From: Pandoraea pulmonicola
GTDB lineage: Bacteria > Pseudomonadota > Gammaproteobacteria > Burkholderiales > Burkholderiaceae
Assembly: GCF_000815105.2 (NCBI RefSeq)
Contig: NZ_CP010310.2
Span: 3,968,001-4,032,000, forward strand
Length of the DNA stretch: 64,000 nucleotides
Direction: 5' to 3'
In this document: in pieces, positions 1-9,447 of the stretch
How the letters are laid out: each line of letters starts with the position of its first letter
Numbering within the stretch: position 1 is the stretch's first letter
Made by a program: the position numbers and the translations under genes
Notes under the pieces: generated by a model
What the model saw: only the letters and a program-made list of their open reading frames with translations
Databases searched by the model: none
What the model was told of the DNA's origin: nothing

Positions 1-1904
1 AGCAGATGCGGGAAAATCCCGGCATGCTGACGCCCGACGGTATGACGTTTCAGCAAGTTTACACGCAAGTCTGCGCCCGGGCACAGGCGCTGGTCGAAAA
101 GCAGTACGCCATGTTCGACAGCCTGTTGCCGAAGCTCGAAGCCGAGGGCATCGCCTTTCACCCGTCCGGTCAGTGGAACGACGCCCAGGTCGAATGGGCC
201 CGCGATTACTTCCTGCGCGAACTCGTGCCGGTCCTCACGCCCATCGGTCTCGACCCGGCGCACCCGTTCCCGCGCGTGCTCAACAAGAGCCTGAATTTCG
301 CCGTCGAGCTCGAAGGCAAGGACGCCTTCGGGCGCGACGCCGAACTCGCCATCGTGCAAGCGCCGCGCGCCCTGCCCCGGCTCGTTCCCATGCCGGCAGC
401 CCTCGCCCCGCTGCCTAACAGCTTCGTGCTGCTCAGCTCGCTCATGCTGCGCTTTGCCAGTGAATTGTTCCCCGGCCTCACCGCCAAGGGCTGCCACCAG
501 TTCCGCGTGACCCGCAACAGCGACCTGTTCGTCGACGAAGACGAAATCACCAACCTTCGCACCGCGCTCCAGGGCGAACTCCCGGCCCGTCACCTGGGCG
601 ACGCCGTGCGCCTGGAAGTCGACGCCGGCACCCCCGCGCGGCTCGTACGCCGCCTGCAGACCGAGTGCGGCCTCACCGACTCCGACTGCTACCGCGTCAA
701 GGGTCCGGTCAATCTCGTGCGGTTGATGCCGCTGCCGGAAATGGTCGACCGCCCGGATCTGAAGTTCGTGCCGTTCGTGCCCGCACTGCCGGCGCGCATG
801 AGCGCATCGCCCGCGATATTCGATCTCATCGACCAGGGCGATCTGCTGTTGCATCACCCGTACGACAGCTTCCAGCCCGTGCTAGAACTGCTGTTGCAGG
901 CCGCACGCGACCCCGACGTCGTGGCGATCAAGCAGACGATCTATCGCACCGGCAACGAATCCGCGCTGATGGACGCCCTCATGGAGGCGGCGCGCAACGG
1001 CAAGGAAGTCACGGTGGTCGTGGAACTGCTCGCGCGCTTCGACGAAGAAACGAACATCAACTGGGCGGCCCGGCTCGAGGCGGTCGGCGCCCACGTCGTC
1101 TATGGCGTGGTCGGTCACAAATGCCACGCGAAGATGCTGCTCGTGGTGCGACGCACGCGTCAGGGCAAGAAGACCTTCCTCAAGCGCTACGCCCACCTCG
1201 GCACGGGCAACTACCATCCCCGTACGGCGCGCCTGTACACCGACTTCGGCCTGATGACCGCCGACGAGCAGCTGTGTGCCGACGTCCACGTCGTCTTCCA
1301 GCAGTTGACCGGCATCGGCCGGCAGACGCAATTGCACGCGCTGTGGCAGTCGCCGTTCACGATGCACACGCATCTGCTCGAAGCGATCCGCCGCGAGACC
1401 GAAGCCGCCGCCGCCGGCAAGAAGGCCCGCATCATTGCGAAGATGAACGCGCTGCTGGAGCCGACCATCATCGCCGAGCTGTACAAGGCCTCGCGCGCCG
1501 GCGTGAAGATCGATCTGATCGTGCGCGGCGTGTGCTCGCTTCGCGCGGGCGTGAAGGGACTGTCGGAGAACATCACCGTGCGCTCCATCGTCGGACGGTT
1601 CCTCGAGCACCATCGCATCTACTACTTTTACGCGCACGGCGACGAACAGGTACTGCTGTCGAGCGCCGACTGGATGGAGCGCAACTTCTTCCGTCGCGTG
1701 GAAGTGGCGTTCCCGGTGCGCGACAAACGTCTCAAGGCGCGCGTGATTCGCGAAGGCCTGATGGTGCATCTGCGAGACAACACGGCGTCCTGGGTCATGC
1801 GTCCGGACGGCAGCTATCTGAGCCGTCGCCCCGGCAAGAAGCCCTACAACAGCCAGATGGCGTTGATGAAGGAAATCGCACAGCACGTGCAGTCGGGCAA
1901 CTGA
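1..1904 (+). CDS. ppk: polyphosphate kinase 1 (5'-truncated by window edge)
   Basis: Reversibly polymerises the gamma-phosphate of ATP into inorganic polyphosphate through a phosphohistidine intermediate. The window shows the C-terminal ~633 residues; PPK1 is usually about 690, so roughly 50-60 N-terminal residues lie upstream and the first ATG visible (position 6) is not the true start. Seen: the catalytic-histidine region AHLGTGNYHPRTARLYTDF near visible residue 400, and the second conserved histidine segment LEHHRIYYFYAHGDEQ near 535, followed by SSADWMERNFFRRVE. These are the hallmark motifs of the two C-terminal phospholipase-D-like domains. The gene is convergent with the phoR end of the pst-pho operon, so polyphosphate storage sits beside phosphate uptake. 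A good intrinsic terminator follows. Confidence 0.97.
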   Translation, partial: QMRENPGMLTPDGMTFQQVYTQVCARAQALVEKQYAMFDSLLPKLEAEGIAFHPSGQWNDAQVEWARDYFLRELVPVLTPIGLDPAHPFPRVLNKSLNFAVELEGKDAFGRDAELAIVQAPRALPRLVPMPAALAPLPNSFVLLSSLMLRFASELFPGLTAKGCHQFRVTRNSDLFVDEDEITNLRTALQGELPARHLGDAVRLEVDAGTPARLVRRLQTECGLTDSDCYRVKGPVNLVRLMPLPEMVDRPDLKFVPFVPALPARMSASPAIFDLIDQGDLLLHHPYDSFQPVLELLLQAARDPDVVAIKQTIYRTGNESALMDALMEAARNGKEVTVVVELLARFDEETNINWAARLEAVGAHVVYGVVGHKCHAKMLLVVRRTRQGKKTFLKRYAHLGTGNYHPRTARLYTDFGLMTADEQLCADVHVVFQQLTGIGRQTQLHALWQSPFTMHTHLLEAIRRETEAAAAGKKARIIAKMNALLEPTIIAELYKASRAGVKIDLIVRGVCSLRAGVKGLSENITVRSIVGRFLEHHRIYYFYAHGDEQVLLSSADWMERNFFRRVEVAFPVRDKRLKARVIREGLMVHLRDNTASWVMRPDGSYLSRRPGKKPYNSQMALMKEIAQHVQSGN

Positions 1905-1936
1905 ACGCCAGCCGCCTTCGGCGACGTTCGGGGGAT

Positions 1937-1957
1937 GGGGCGAAAGCCCCTTTTTTT
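1937..1957 (+). terminator. intrinsic terminator of ppk
   Basis: GGGGC-GAAA-GCCCC (a five-pair stem with a GAAA tetraloop) is followed directly by seven T residues, 33 bases after the ppk stop. Confidence 0.85.
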
Positions 1958-1983
1958 CACTCGCTGCCGACGCATCCGCTCAT

Positions 1984-2014
1984 GAAAAAAGGGCGTTCGA
2001 TGTCTCGAACGCCC
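1984..2014 (-). terminator. intrinsic terminator of the pst-pho operon
   Basis: Read on the minus strand, GGGCGTTCGA-GACA-TCGAACGCCC is a perfect ten-pair hairpin followed by TTTTTT. It lies about 70 bases after the phoR stop and is oriented to end the operon. It abuts the opposite-facing ppk terminator. Confidence 0.9.
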
Positions 2015-2081
2015 GGCTTCCGAGCACCGCGAGCACCCCACCCTGCGCGGTGCGCCTTGCGCCTCCCGGCAGCGGCAACGC

Positions 2082-3422
2082 TTATCCGTTTGCCGCCACG
2101 CCCGGCACCGCCTCCGCCGGCGCGCGATGCACGACTCGCGTGGGCGGGAAGTGAATCGCGAACGTGCTGCCGCGCCCTTCCTCGCTCGTCACCTGCAGAT
2201 CGGCCTGATGGCGCGTGAGCACGTGCTTGACGATGGCCAGCCCCAAGCCCGTGCCACCGGTATCGCGAGACCGGCTGCGGTCGATCCGGTAGAAACGTTC
2301 GGTCAGACGTGGAATATGCTCCGCCGGGATGCCGAGCCCGGAGTCGGTCACGGCAAAGCGCGCGCCGCCGTCCTCCGTCGGCCCCCACTCGATGCGGATC
2401 TTGCCGCCCTGCGGGGTGTACCGCACGGCATTGCTCACGAGGTTGCTGAACGCGCTGTGCAGTTCGCCCTCGGCGCCGCGCAGATCCAGCCCTTCGGCGC
2501 CGGTGACCTCGATGACATGCTGGCCTTGCGAGAGCCCTTCGGCGTCGCCGCGCAACGAGCGCATCTGCATGCCCATGTCGATGCGATCGTCCGCCGGTGG
2601 CTTGCCGCTGCCTTCGAGTTTCGCCAGCGTGAGCAGATCGTTCACGATGTTCTGCATGCGCGACGCCTGCTGCCGCATGATCTCCACATAACGCTGGATC
2701 TCGTCCGGCGAGAGCGGCAGTTCGCCCACGGTCTCGAGGAAGCCGGAGAGGACGGTGAGCGGGGTCTTGAGCTCGTGCGAGACGTTCGCGACGAAGTCGC
2801 GGCGCATGGCGTCGGTGCGCTCCAGGTCGGTCACGTCGAGCGAGATGATCAGCTTGCGGTTGTCGCCATACGGAAACACCTGCACCGAGAGCACGTTGCT
2901 GCGCTTCACGCCCATGTGCTGCATGAGCAGCGCCTCGTCGTATCGCTCGGAGGACAGGTAGTGCACGAACGCCGGCGTGCGCAGGAGGTGAGTGATCTGT
3001 TGACGCAGATCGCGCCGCGCGTCGATGCCGAAGTGCGCCTCGGCGATCGCGTTGCACCAATCGATCTGATTCTGTTCGTCGAGCATGATCACGCCGTTGG
3101 GCGACGCCTGGATCGCCTGAATGAAGCGTGCGTGCTGTTGTTCCACCTGCTTGACCTGGTTATGCCAGCGTTTGGCCAGCTTGTGCAGCCGGTAGTAGAT
3201 TTCGCCCCACAGTCCGATCGCGCTCGGCACTTCGCCGTACACCGGCGCATCGAGCAGGCGCCACAGACGCTGGGCATGGTAAATGTTGAAGCAAAGCTGC
3301 GTCACCAGCAGAACGATGGCGGTGACGTAACCTGCGCGCGCGCCAAAGATCCAGCCCACAGCCACCGAAATGGCCGCCTGCAGGATCAGAAACGCCAGCG
3401 CACGGGCCCAGATGATATTCAT
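2082..3422 (-). CDS. phoR: phosphate-regulon sensor histidine kinase PhoR
   Basis: Membrane sensor kinase that phosphorylates PhoB when phosphate is scarce; its activity is held in check by the Pst transporter through PhoU. The protein is 446 residues, close to the family norm. Two hydrophobic segments (about 8-28 and 30-48) are followed by a charged linker and a PAS-like domain (about 100-195). The HisKA H-box VANVSHELKTPL has its phospho-acceptor His near 216. The ATPase domain has an N-box (NLVSNAVRYTPQ, ~335), a G1 box (DSGLGIP) and a G2 box (GGTGLGLAIV, ~395). It is the last gene of the operon, 143 bases after phoB, a gap that contains a strong stem-loop. The short extracytoplasmic loop is typical of PhoR, which senses through PstSCAB-PhoU rather than by direct ligand binding. 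Confidence 0.96.
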   Translation of the reverse strand: MNIIWARALAFLILQAAISVAVGWIFGARAGYVTAIVLLVTQLCFNIYHAQRLWRLLDAPVYGEVPSAIGLWGEIYYRLHKLAKRWHNQVKQVEQQHARFIQAIQASPNGVIMLDEQNQIDWCNAIAEAHFGIDARRDLRQQITHLLRTPAFVHYLSSERYDEALLMQHMGVKRSNVLSVQVFPYGDNRKLIISLDVTDLERTDAMRRDFVANVSHELKTPLTVLSGFLETVGELPLSPDEIQRYVEIMRQQASRMQNIVNDLLTLAKLEGSGKPPADDRIDMGMQMRSLRGDAEGLSQGQHVIEVTGAEGLDLRGAEGELHSAFSNLVSNAVRYTPQGGKIRIEWGPTEDGGARFAVTDSGLGIPAEHIPRLTERFYRIDRSRSRDTGGTGLGLAIVKHVLTRHQADLQVTSEEGRGSTFAIHFPPTRVVHRAPAEAVPGVAANG

Positions 3423-3532
3423 AGACGATGCACAGGAGGGTCGCCGCCCGCCGCTCCGACGGGGGCGAACGGCATAGGCGCGGCGGGGTTCGACCGGTAT
3501 CGGGCGAAAATCGGCTGGATCCGGAAGCCATC

Positions 3533-3555
3533 TCCGCCGGCGTCAGGCCGGCGGA
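3533..3555 (-). other. stem-loop between phoB and phoR
   Basis: TCCGCCGGC-GTCAG-GCCGGCGGA is a perfect nine-pair hairpin 11 bases beyond the phoB stop, with no T tract. It could stabilise the upstream message or attenuate read-through into phoR. No function is shown by the sequence alone. Confidence 0.5.
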
Positions 3556-3565
3556 AAGCGCCGCC

Positions 3566-4267
3566 TCAGACCGATTTCGTCAGGCGATAGCCACTGCCGC
3601 GTACGGTCTCGATCATAGCATCGTGGCCTGCCGGCTTGAGTGCGGCGCGAAGGCGCTTGATATGCACGTCCACCGTGCGCTCTTCGACGAACACGTGGTC
3701 GCCCCAGACCTGGTCGAGCAACTGCGAGCGGCTGTGCACGCGCTCCGGGTGCGTCATGAAGAAGTGCAGCAAACGGAACTCCGTCGGCCCCAGATCGAGC
3801 TTGATATCGCCGCTCGACTGGTGGCTCGTCACGCGATGCGTGGCCGGGTCCAGCTTCAGACCGTTCACGCTCACCACGTCCTCGGTGAGCTGCGGCGCGC
3901 GACGGCGCAGCACCGCCTTGATGCGTGCCATCAGCTCCTTGGGTGAGAACGGCTTGGTCACGTAATCGTCCGCGCCGATCTCCAGCCCCATCACCTTGTC
4001 CTGCTCTTCGCTGCGCGCGGTGAGCATGATGATCGGTACGTGCTTGGTGCGCTCGTTCGCGCGCAGCTCGCGCGCGAACGTCACGCCCGACTTGCCTGGC
4101 AGCATCCAGTCGAGCAGCACGAGGTCCGGCAGGACGTCGCTGATCAGCGTGAGGGCCTGCTCCGCGTTGTACGCCCGGATCGGATAGTGACCGGCGTGTT
4201 GCAGATTGACGGAAATCAGCTCGGAAATGGCCGGTTCGTCTTCCACGATCAGAATGCTGCTGGGCAT
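3566..4267 (-). CDS. phoB: phosphate-regulon response regulator PhoB
   Basis: OmpR-class response regulator that binds Pho boxes and activates phosphate-starvation genes, including its own operon. It is 233 residues. The receiver domain has the acidic pocket IVEDEP (E9/D10), the phospho-acceptor Asp in LLDWMLPGKSG (D53) and the conserved Lys in TKPFSPKEL (~105). The C-terminal winged helix covers about 135-230 and includes the DNA-recognition stretch RSQLLDQVWGD and the VDVHIKRLR segment. It lies 34 bases after phoU. Confidence 0.97.
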   Translation of the reverse strand: MPSSILIVEDEPAISELISVNLQHAGHYPIRAYNAEQALTLISDVLPDLVLLDWMLPGKSGVTFARELRANERTKHVPIIMLTARSEEQDKVMGLEIGADDYVTKPFSPKELMARIKAVLRRRAPQLTEDVVSVNGLKLDPATHRVTSHQSSGDIKLDLGPTEFRLLHFFMTHPERVHSRSQLLDQVWGDHVFVEERTVDVHIKRLRAALKPAGHDAMIETVRGSGYRLTKSV

Positions 4268-4301
4268 CGGTTCCCTCTCAAACCTTCAGTAATGTCTGGC
4301 T

Positions 4302-5009
4302 TTACTCGCCTTGCACTTTGCGCTGGAGATCCTCGCGCGAAATATGCCGGACGTCGGTGCCTTTGACAATGTAAATGATGAATTCGGCGATGTTCTTCGC
4401 ATGGTCGCCGATACGCTCGATGGCCTTGGCAATGAACAGGAAATCCAGGCCTGCCGAGATGGTGCGCGGGTCTTCCATCATGTACGTCACCAATTTTCGC
4501 ACGAAGCCGCGGAATTCATTGTCGATGGCCTTGTCGTCGCGCACGATGTCGGCGGCGGCGACCGCGTCCAGGCGCGCGAAGGCGTCCAGGGTGCGGCGCA
4601 GCAATTGCGCGGCCATCTCGCCCGAGAGCTTGATCTCGGCGAAATTCACGTTCTGCGCGGCGCCGTCTTCGAGCAGGTGACGCGTACGCTTGGCGACTTT
4701 CTCGGCCTCGTCGCCGGCGCGCTCGAGGTTGGTGATCGTCTTCGAGATCGAGAGCAGCAGGCGCAGGTCGCGCGCGGTCGGCTGACGACGGGCGATGATC
4801 TTGCTGCACTCCTCGTCGATCTCGACTTCCATCGTGTTCAGACGGTGCTCGTTGGCGATCACTTCGTCGACCAGCGCGCGGTCGAACGTGTTGAGCGCCC
4901 GCATGGCCGTCACGATCTGCGATTCGACCACGCCGCCCATCTCGAGGACGCGCGAGCAAACCTGGTTCAGGTCGCTATCGAACTGGCTGGAAAGGTGTTT
5001 GTCGTTCAT
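4302..5009 (-). CDS. phoU: phosphate signalling protein PhoU
   Basis: Peripheral cytoplasmic protein that links the Pst transporter to PhoR and keeps the regulon off when phosphate is plentiful. The 235-residue, all-helical sequence shows the two repeated three-helix PhoU domains (about 12-115 and 120-220), each with acidic metal-binding patches such as AGDEAEKVA and RIGDHAKNIAEFI. Start ATG at 5009 follows pstB by 22 bases. The position between pstB and phoB is the usual one. Confidence 0.96.
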   Translation of the reverse strand: MNDKHLSSQFDSDLNQVCSRVLEMGGVVESQIVTAMRALNTFDRALVDEVIANEHRLNTMEVEIDEECSKIIARRQPTARDLRLLLSISKTITNLERAGDEAEKVAKRTRHLLEDGAAQNVNFAEIKLSGEMAAQLLRRTLDAFARLDAVAAADIVRDDKAIDNEFRGFVRKLVTYMMEDPRTISAGLDFLFIAKAIERIGDHAKNIAEFIIYIVKGTDVRHISREDLQRKVQGE

Positions 5010-5031
5010 ATCGCGGATTTCCTCGTGGGCA

Positions 5032-5814
5032 TCAACCGAAACGGCCGGTGATGTAGTCTTCGGTCTCTTTGCGGTCCGGCTTGATGAAGATCTTCTCGGT
5101 CTCGCCGAATTCGATCAGCTCACCCAGATACATGTACGCGGTGAAGTCCGAGCAACGCGCGGCCTGCTGCATGTTGTGCGTGACGATCACGACGGTGTAG
5201 TCGTCCTTGAGCTCGGCGATCAGCTCTTCGATGCGGCCCGTGGAAATCGGGTCGAGCGCCGAACACGGCTCGTCGAGCAGCAGCACTTCCGGACGGATGG
5301 CGATGCCGCGGGCGATACACAGACGCTGTTGCTGACCGCCCGACAGGCCATAGCCCGACTGCTGCAGCTTGTCCTTCACTTCGCTCCACAGCGCGGCCTT
5401 GGTCAGCGCCCATTCCACGCGGTCGTCCATTTCCGAGCGCGAGAGCTTCTCGAACAGGCGCACGCCGAACGCAATGTTGTCGTAGATCGACATCGGGAAC
5501 GGCGTCGGCTTCTGGAACACCATGCCGACCTTGGCGCGCAGCAGCGCGATGTCCTGCTTGGCGGTGAGCAGGTTCTCGCCGTCCATATTGATTTCGCCCT
5601 CGGCGCGTTGCTCCGGGTACAGGGCGTACATCTTGTTGAACGTGCGCAGCAGCGTCGACTTGCCGCAACCCGACGGGCCGATGAAGGCCGTGACCTTGCG
5701 GTCGGGGATGCGCAGGTTGATGTTCTTGAGCGCGTGGTACTTGTCGTAGAAGAAGTTCAGGTTCTTGACCTCGATCTTCGAGGGCAGCTTGATTTCTTGC
5801 GTCGGATTCGTCAT
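5032..5814 (-). CDS. pstB: phosphate ABC transporter ATP-binding protein PstB
   Basis: ATPase of the high-affinity phosphate importer. It is 260 residues. Seen: Walker [10 protein letters not shown] (46-54), Q-loop in [20 protein letters not shown] signature LSGGQQQR (~157), Walker [13 protein letters not shown] (~175) and the switch His in [10 protein letters not shown]. The specific sequence [14 protein letters not shown] is typical of PstB rather than other ABC ATPases. It lies downstream of pstA with a 54-base gap. Confidence 0.97.
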   Translation of the reverse strand: MTNPTQEIKLPSKIEVKNLNFFYDKYHALKNINLRIPDRKVTAFIGPSGCGKSTLLRTFNKMYALYPEQRAEGEINMDGENLLTAKQDIALLRAKVGMVFQKPTPFPMSIYDNIAFGVRLFEKLSRSEMDDRVEWALTKAALWSEVKDKLQQSGYGLSGGQQQRLCIARGIAIRPEVLLLDEPCSALDPISTGRIEELIAELKDDYTVVIVTHNMQQAARCSDFTAYMYLGELIEFGETEKIFIKPDRKETEDYITGRFG

Positions 5815-5868
5815 GTTCGGTCTCTACCGTCAGATATTCGTCGTGAGGTCGCGCGGCGGATTGGCGGA

Positions 5869-6765
5869 TTACTTCTTCGCGAACAGCGAGCGCGCCAGAA
5901 TGTTCAGGAACAGCACCCCGAGGGTGATGAGGAACACGCCTGCCCAGGCCAGCGCCTGCCACTCCGCGAACGGGCTCATGGCAAACTTGAAGATCGTGAC
6001 CGGCAGGTTGGCCATCGGCTGATTCAGGTTGAGCGACCAGAACTGGTTCGACAGCGCGGTGAAGAGCAGCGGCGCCGTTTCGCCGGCGATACGCGCCACG
6101 GCCAGCAGCACGCCCGTCACGATCCCGGCGATCGACGCCTTGAGCGTGATCTTCACGATGATTCGCCACTTCGGCGTGCCCAGCGCGAAGGCGGCTTCGC
6201 GCAGGTTGTTCGGCACCAGCTTGAGCATGTTCTCGGTGGTGCGGATCACGATCGGCACCTGCAGCAGCGCCAGCGCCACGATGCCGGCCCAGGCGGAGAA
6301 GTGCCCCATCTGCGCGACGACCAGCGCGTAGACGAACAGGCCGATCACGATCGACGGCGCCGAGAGCAGAATGTCGTTGATGAAACGCGTAATGCTCGCG
6401 AGCCACGACTTCTGACCGTACTCGGCCAGATAGACGCCGGCCAGAATGCCCAACGGTGTGCCGACGAGCGTGGCCACGCCAACCATCACCAGGCTGCCGA
6501 CGATGGCGTTGGCCAGCCCCCCGCCGGCCGTGTTCGGCGGCGGCGTCATTTCGGTGAACAGCGACAGCGACAGACCGCCGATCCCCAGCGAGAGCGTGGT
6601 GTAGAGAATCCACAGCAGCCAGATCAAACCGAAGGCCATTGCCGCGAGCGAGAGCGCAATCGCGACCATGTTCTTGCGGCGACGGTAGGCTTGCAGCCGC
6701 ACGCGGGTAAAGGCGTCGGTGGGCTTCACGATGGGCGTTTCCAGTTCGAGCGCTTGTTGGGTCAT
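5869..6765 (-). CDS. pstA: phosphate ABC transporter permease PstA
   Basis: Inner-membrane permease subunit of PstSCAB. The start is chosen at ATG 6765 ([17 protein letters not shown]), giving 298 residues, the usual length. The open frame continues upstream into pstC and a longer reading would be wrong. Six hydrophobic helices are visible, with the ABC-permease EAA loop around [19 protein letters not shown]. Its ATG overlaps the pstC stop by one base (TAATG), indicating translational coupling. Confidence 0.95.
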   Translation of the reverse strand: MTQQALELETPIVKPTDAFTRVRLQAYRRRKNMVAIALSLAAMAFGLIWLLWILYTTLSLGIGGLSLSLFTEMTPPPNTAGGGLANAIVGSLVMVGVATLVGTPLGILAGVYLAEYGQKSWLASITRFINDILLSAPSIVIGLFVYALVVAQMGHFSAWAGIVALALLQVPIVIRTTENMLKLVPNNLREAAFALGTPKWRIIVKITLKASIAGIVTGVLLAVARIAGETAPLLFTALSNQFWSLNLNQPMANLPVTIFKFAMSPFAEWQALAWAGVFLITLGVLFLNILARSLFAKK

Positions 6766-7745
6766 TATTTTCCTTCGCTTTTCTCGAGGCGCAGCAGCAT
6801 GAGCTTGGACAGCGCCAGCACGACAAAGGTGATGAAGAACAGGATCAGGCCAAGCTCCATCAGCGCGGACGTATGGAGGCCCGGACCGGCTTCGGCGAAC
6901 TCGTTGGCGAGTGCCGAGGTGATGCTGTTGCCCGGCGAGTAGAGCGAGACGTTGTCGAGCAGGTTGGTGTTGCCGATGACGAACGTCACGGCCATCGTCT
7001 CGCCCAGTGCGCGGCCCAGGCCGAGCATGACGCCGCCGATGACACCGGTTTTCGTGAAGGGCAGCACCACGCGCCACATCACTTCCCAGGTAGTGCAGCC
7101 GATACCGTAGGCCGACTCCTTGAGCAGCACGGGCGTGACTTCGAACACGTCGCGCATGACCGAGGCGATGTACGGAATGATCATGATCGCGAGGATCACG
7201 CCCGCAGGCAGAATGCCGATGCCCAGCGGCGGGCCCTGGAACAGCGCGCCGATGACCGGCACGTTGCCGAGCAGCGTCTGGAGCGGCTTCTGGAAGTACT
7301 GACTGAAGATCGGTGCGAAGACCAGCAGGCCCCACATCCCGTACACAATGCTGGGAATGGCGGCGAGCAGCTCGATGGCCGTGCCGAGCGGGCGGCGCAG
7401 CCACACGGGCGAGAGTTCAGTAAGAAAGAGCGCAATGCCGAAGCTCACCGGCACGGCGATGATGAGCGCGATCACCGAGGTGATGATCGTGCCGTAGATG
7501 GGCACGAGCGCGCCGAACTGTTCCGCGGGAGGATCCCAGTCCTTCGTCCACAGGAAGGAGAAGCCGAACTTCTCGATCGACGGCAGCGCGCTGATGATCA
7601 GTGACACGATGATGCCACCGAGCAGCAGCAGCGTAATGAGCGCGGCGCCCCGGGTGAGCAATGCGAAGAGAAAGTCGCCTACGGAAGACGGAGCGCGCTG
7701 CGTGGAGGCGCTCGGTGTTGCGAGAGGGCTGGTGGCTTCTGCCAT
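6765..7745 (-). CDS. pstC: phosphate ABC transporter permease PstC
   Basis: Partner permease of PstA in the high-affinity phosphate importer. It is 326 residues: a cytoplasmic N-terminus of about 25, then six hydrophobic helices. The EAA-type cytoplasmic loop [18 protein letters not shown] (~215) docks PstB. The sequence [19 protein letters not shown] is characteristic of PstC. It overlaps pstA by one base at its stop and follows pstS by 136 bases, a gap containing a stem-loop. Confidence 0.96.
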   Translation of the reverse strand: MAEATSPLATPSASTQRAPSSVGDFLFALLTRGAALITLLLLGGIIVSLIISALPSIEKFGFSFLWTKDWDPPAEQFGALVPIYGTIITSVIALIIAVPVSFGIALFLTELSPVWLRRPLGTAIELLAAIPSIVYGMWGLLVFAPIFSQYFQKPLQTLLGNVPVIGALFQGPPLGIGILPAGVILAIMIIPYIASVMRDVFEVTPVLLKESAYGIGCTTWEVMWRVVLPFTKTGVIGGVMLGLGRALGETMAVTFVIGNTNLLDNVSLYSPGNSITSALANEFAEAGPGLHTSALMELGLILFFITFVVLALSKLMLLRLEKSEGK

Positions 7746-7838
7746 GATGTCGTCTCAGCGTGAGCGCGCCGCCAGCCGTTGCCAGATCGGGACCCGGGTT
7801 TCGGAACAGGCGGCGCGGAGAATGCCGGTGCTGCGGGG

Positions 7839-7866
7839 CCGGGCAACGAAACGGTCCATTGCCCGG
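7839..7866 (-). other. intercistronic stem-loop between pstS and pstC
   Basis: CCGGGCAA and TTGCCCGG form an eight-pair inverted repeat with a 12-base loop inside the pstS-pstC gap. There is no T tract. Binding-protein genes often carry such a hairpin to raise their transcript level over the downstream permease genes; that role is inference here. Confidence 0.5.
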
Positions 7867-7881
7867 TGTCCGCAAGGCGCG

Positions 7882-8916
7882 TTAGATGCCGGCCTTGGCG
7901 GCCGAATCGGCAACCTTTTCCTTCCAGCTCGTGCGGATCTTCTTCAGGACTTCTTCCGGCAGCGGAATGTAGTCCAGTTCCTTGGCGGTGTTCACGCCGT
8001 TCTTGAACGACCAGTCGAAGAACTTGAGCACGTCGGCGCTTTGCGCTTCCTTGCCGGCCACGGGCTTCTGGGGCAGCAGGACGAACGTGGCAGCCACGAT
8101 CGGCCACGATTCGGCGCCCTTCTCGTTGGTCAGGATCTGGTAGAACGACTTCGACCAGTCGGCCTTGCCGGCGGCGGCGGCGAACGTCTTGGCATCGGGC
8201 TCGACCGTCTTGCCTTCGGCGTTGACCAGGGCCGTGTGCGTCAGCTTGTTCTGCTTGGCGTAGGCCGATTCCACGTAACCGATCGCGCCCGGCAGGCGCT
8301 GCACGAAGGCGGCAACGCCGTCATTGCCCTTGCCGCCCGTACCCGTCGGCCAGTTGACCGTGGTGCCTTCGCCAACCTTGCTCTTCCACTCGGCGTTGAC
8401 CTTGGAGAGGTAGTTCGTGAACACGAAGCTCGTGCCCGAACCGTCGGCACGGCGAACCACGGCGATCTCGGTATCCGGCAGCTTGACCTTCGGGTTCAGC
8501 TTGGCGATGGCCGCGTCGTTCCACTTCTTGATCTTGCCCAGGTAGATGTCAGCCAGCACTTCGCCCGACAGGACGAGCTCGCCCGCCTTCACGCCCGGCA
8601 GGTTGATGACCGGCACGATGCCGCCCACGACCGTCGGGAACTGGACCAGGCCCTTCGCGGCCAGATCTTCATCTTTCAGCGGGGCGTCCGAACCGGCGAA
8701 ATCGACGGTCTTGGCCTCGATCTGCTTGAGGCCGCCCGAGGAACCGATGCCCTGGTAGTTGACCTTGTTCGAGGTCGATTTCTGGTACGCGTCGGCCCAC
8801 TTCATGTAGATGGGAGCGGCAAACGTGCTACCGGCACCGGTAATCTCGCCCGCAATCGCGCCCGCGGCGAACAGAACGCCAGCCAGGCCGGCAATCGCAG
8901 TCTTCATCAGCTTCAT
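7882..8916 (-). CDS. pstS: periplasmic phosphate-binding protein PstS
   Basis: Binds inorganic phosphate in the periplasm and delivers it to PstCA. It is 344 residues. The signal peptide (about 1-22) has a Lys-containing start, hydrophobic core and AGAIAG cleavage region. Mature phosphate contacts visible are [18 protein letters not shown] at the N-terminus, GSDAPL, and [15 protein letters not shown] (~150). It is the first gene of the operon and is preceded by PhoB-box candidates and a plausible -10 element, so it is expected to be strongly induced by phosphate limitation. Confidence 0.97.
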   Translation of the reverse strand: MKLMKTAIAGLAGVLFAAGAIAGEITGAGSTFAAPIYMKWADAYQKSTSNKVNYQGIGSSGGLKQIEAKTVDFAGSDAPLKDEDLAAKGLVQFPTVVGGIVPVINLPGVKAGELVLSGEVLADIYLGKIKKWNDAAIAKLNPKVKLPDTEIAVVRRADGSGTSFVFTNYLSKVNAEWKSKVGEGTTVNWPTGTGGKGNDGVAAFVQRLPGAIGYVESAYAKQNKLTHTALVNAEGKTVEPDAKTFAAAAGKADWSKSFYQILTNEKGAESWPIVAATFVLLPQKPVAGKEAQSADVLKFFDWSFKNGVNTAKELDYIPLPEEVLKKIRTSWKEKVADSAAKAGI

Positions 8917-8959
8917 GGATCTCTCCGAGTTGGTGTGGTACAGCGTGTGGATGGCTCGA

Positions 8960-8993
8960 AGAATAGAGTTCGAATGTGACAGTAATGTGTCAT
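8960..8993 (-). promoter_or_regulatory. pstS promoter: proximal Pho box and -10
   Basis: Minus strand 8993-8976 reads ATGACAC-ATTA-CTGTCAC, two seven-base half-sites on the 11-base spacing of PhoB boxes (consensus CTGTCAT-N4-CTGTCAT). The second half-site matches 6/7 and the first 4-5/7. Ten bases downstream is TATTCT (8965-8960), a reasonable -10 for a PhoB-dependent promoter lacking a -35. It lies about 60 bases before the pstS start codon. Confidence 0.65.
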
Positions 8994-9155
8994 TTGTGAA
9001 AGCTCACAATGCCACTGTCACGGAGTCGCCCTGGAAACGTCACAGTGCATGCAGGCGGGAAGGCTCGTTCTGGATTCGACAGAATCCTTTAGGGATGCGG
9101 ATTTCGGAGGATTCACACGGCTTTCCGCCAGCATGGATCGCCGCTTTCCGGGTGG

Positions 9156-9173
9156 ATGTCAGTTCGATGACAG
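9156..9173 (-). promoter_or_regulatory. distal Pho box upstream of pstS
   Basis: The minus strand reads CTGTCAT-CGAA-CTGACAT: the first half-site is a perfect consensus match and the second matches 6/7, with exact 4-base spacing. It lies about 240 bases upstream of pstS, without an obvious -10 at the canonical distance, so it may act as an auxiliary PhoB site. A further isolated half-site, CTGTCAT, occurs on the plus strand at 9216-9222. Confidence 0.55.
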
Positions 9174-9417
9174 TGACGAAACGGTGTCGGAAATGCACCG
9201 ACGCTCCACAGTTCACTGTCATAAACGGGGATGAGAAGGGTATTCACCATGCCATCATGGGAAGGATGATCGCCCCACACGAGATTGGGTCGAACGGGAT
9301 GGCGGGCGCCGGGTTTGAACGAACCACGTCGCTGCCCCGGCATCGACGACGGAAAGACCGGGAGGCCAGTGCGGCTACCGCCGGAGGACGGCGGCCTGAA
9401 AGGAGAGGGAGAGGCAG

Positions 9418-9439
9418 GAGGCCCGCCGATGAGGGCCTC
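9418..9439 (-). terminator. hairpin after glmM, possible terminator
   Basis: GAGGCCC-N8-GGGCCTC sits 9 bases beyond the glmM stop on the minus strand and is followed by a T/C-rich stretch rather than a pure T run. The remaining sequence 9223-9417 shows no convincing gene. Confidence 0.45.
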
Positions 9440-9447
9440 GTGCTACG

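Noticed and set aside
6766..7404. Upstream extension of the pstA frame
   Set aside because: It overlaps pstC entirely in a different frame. PstA begins [11 protein letters not shown] at 6765, coupled to the pstC stop by TAATG.
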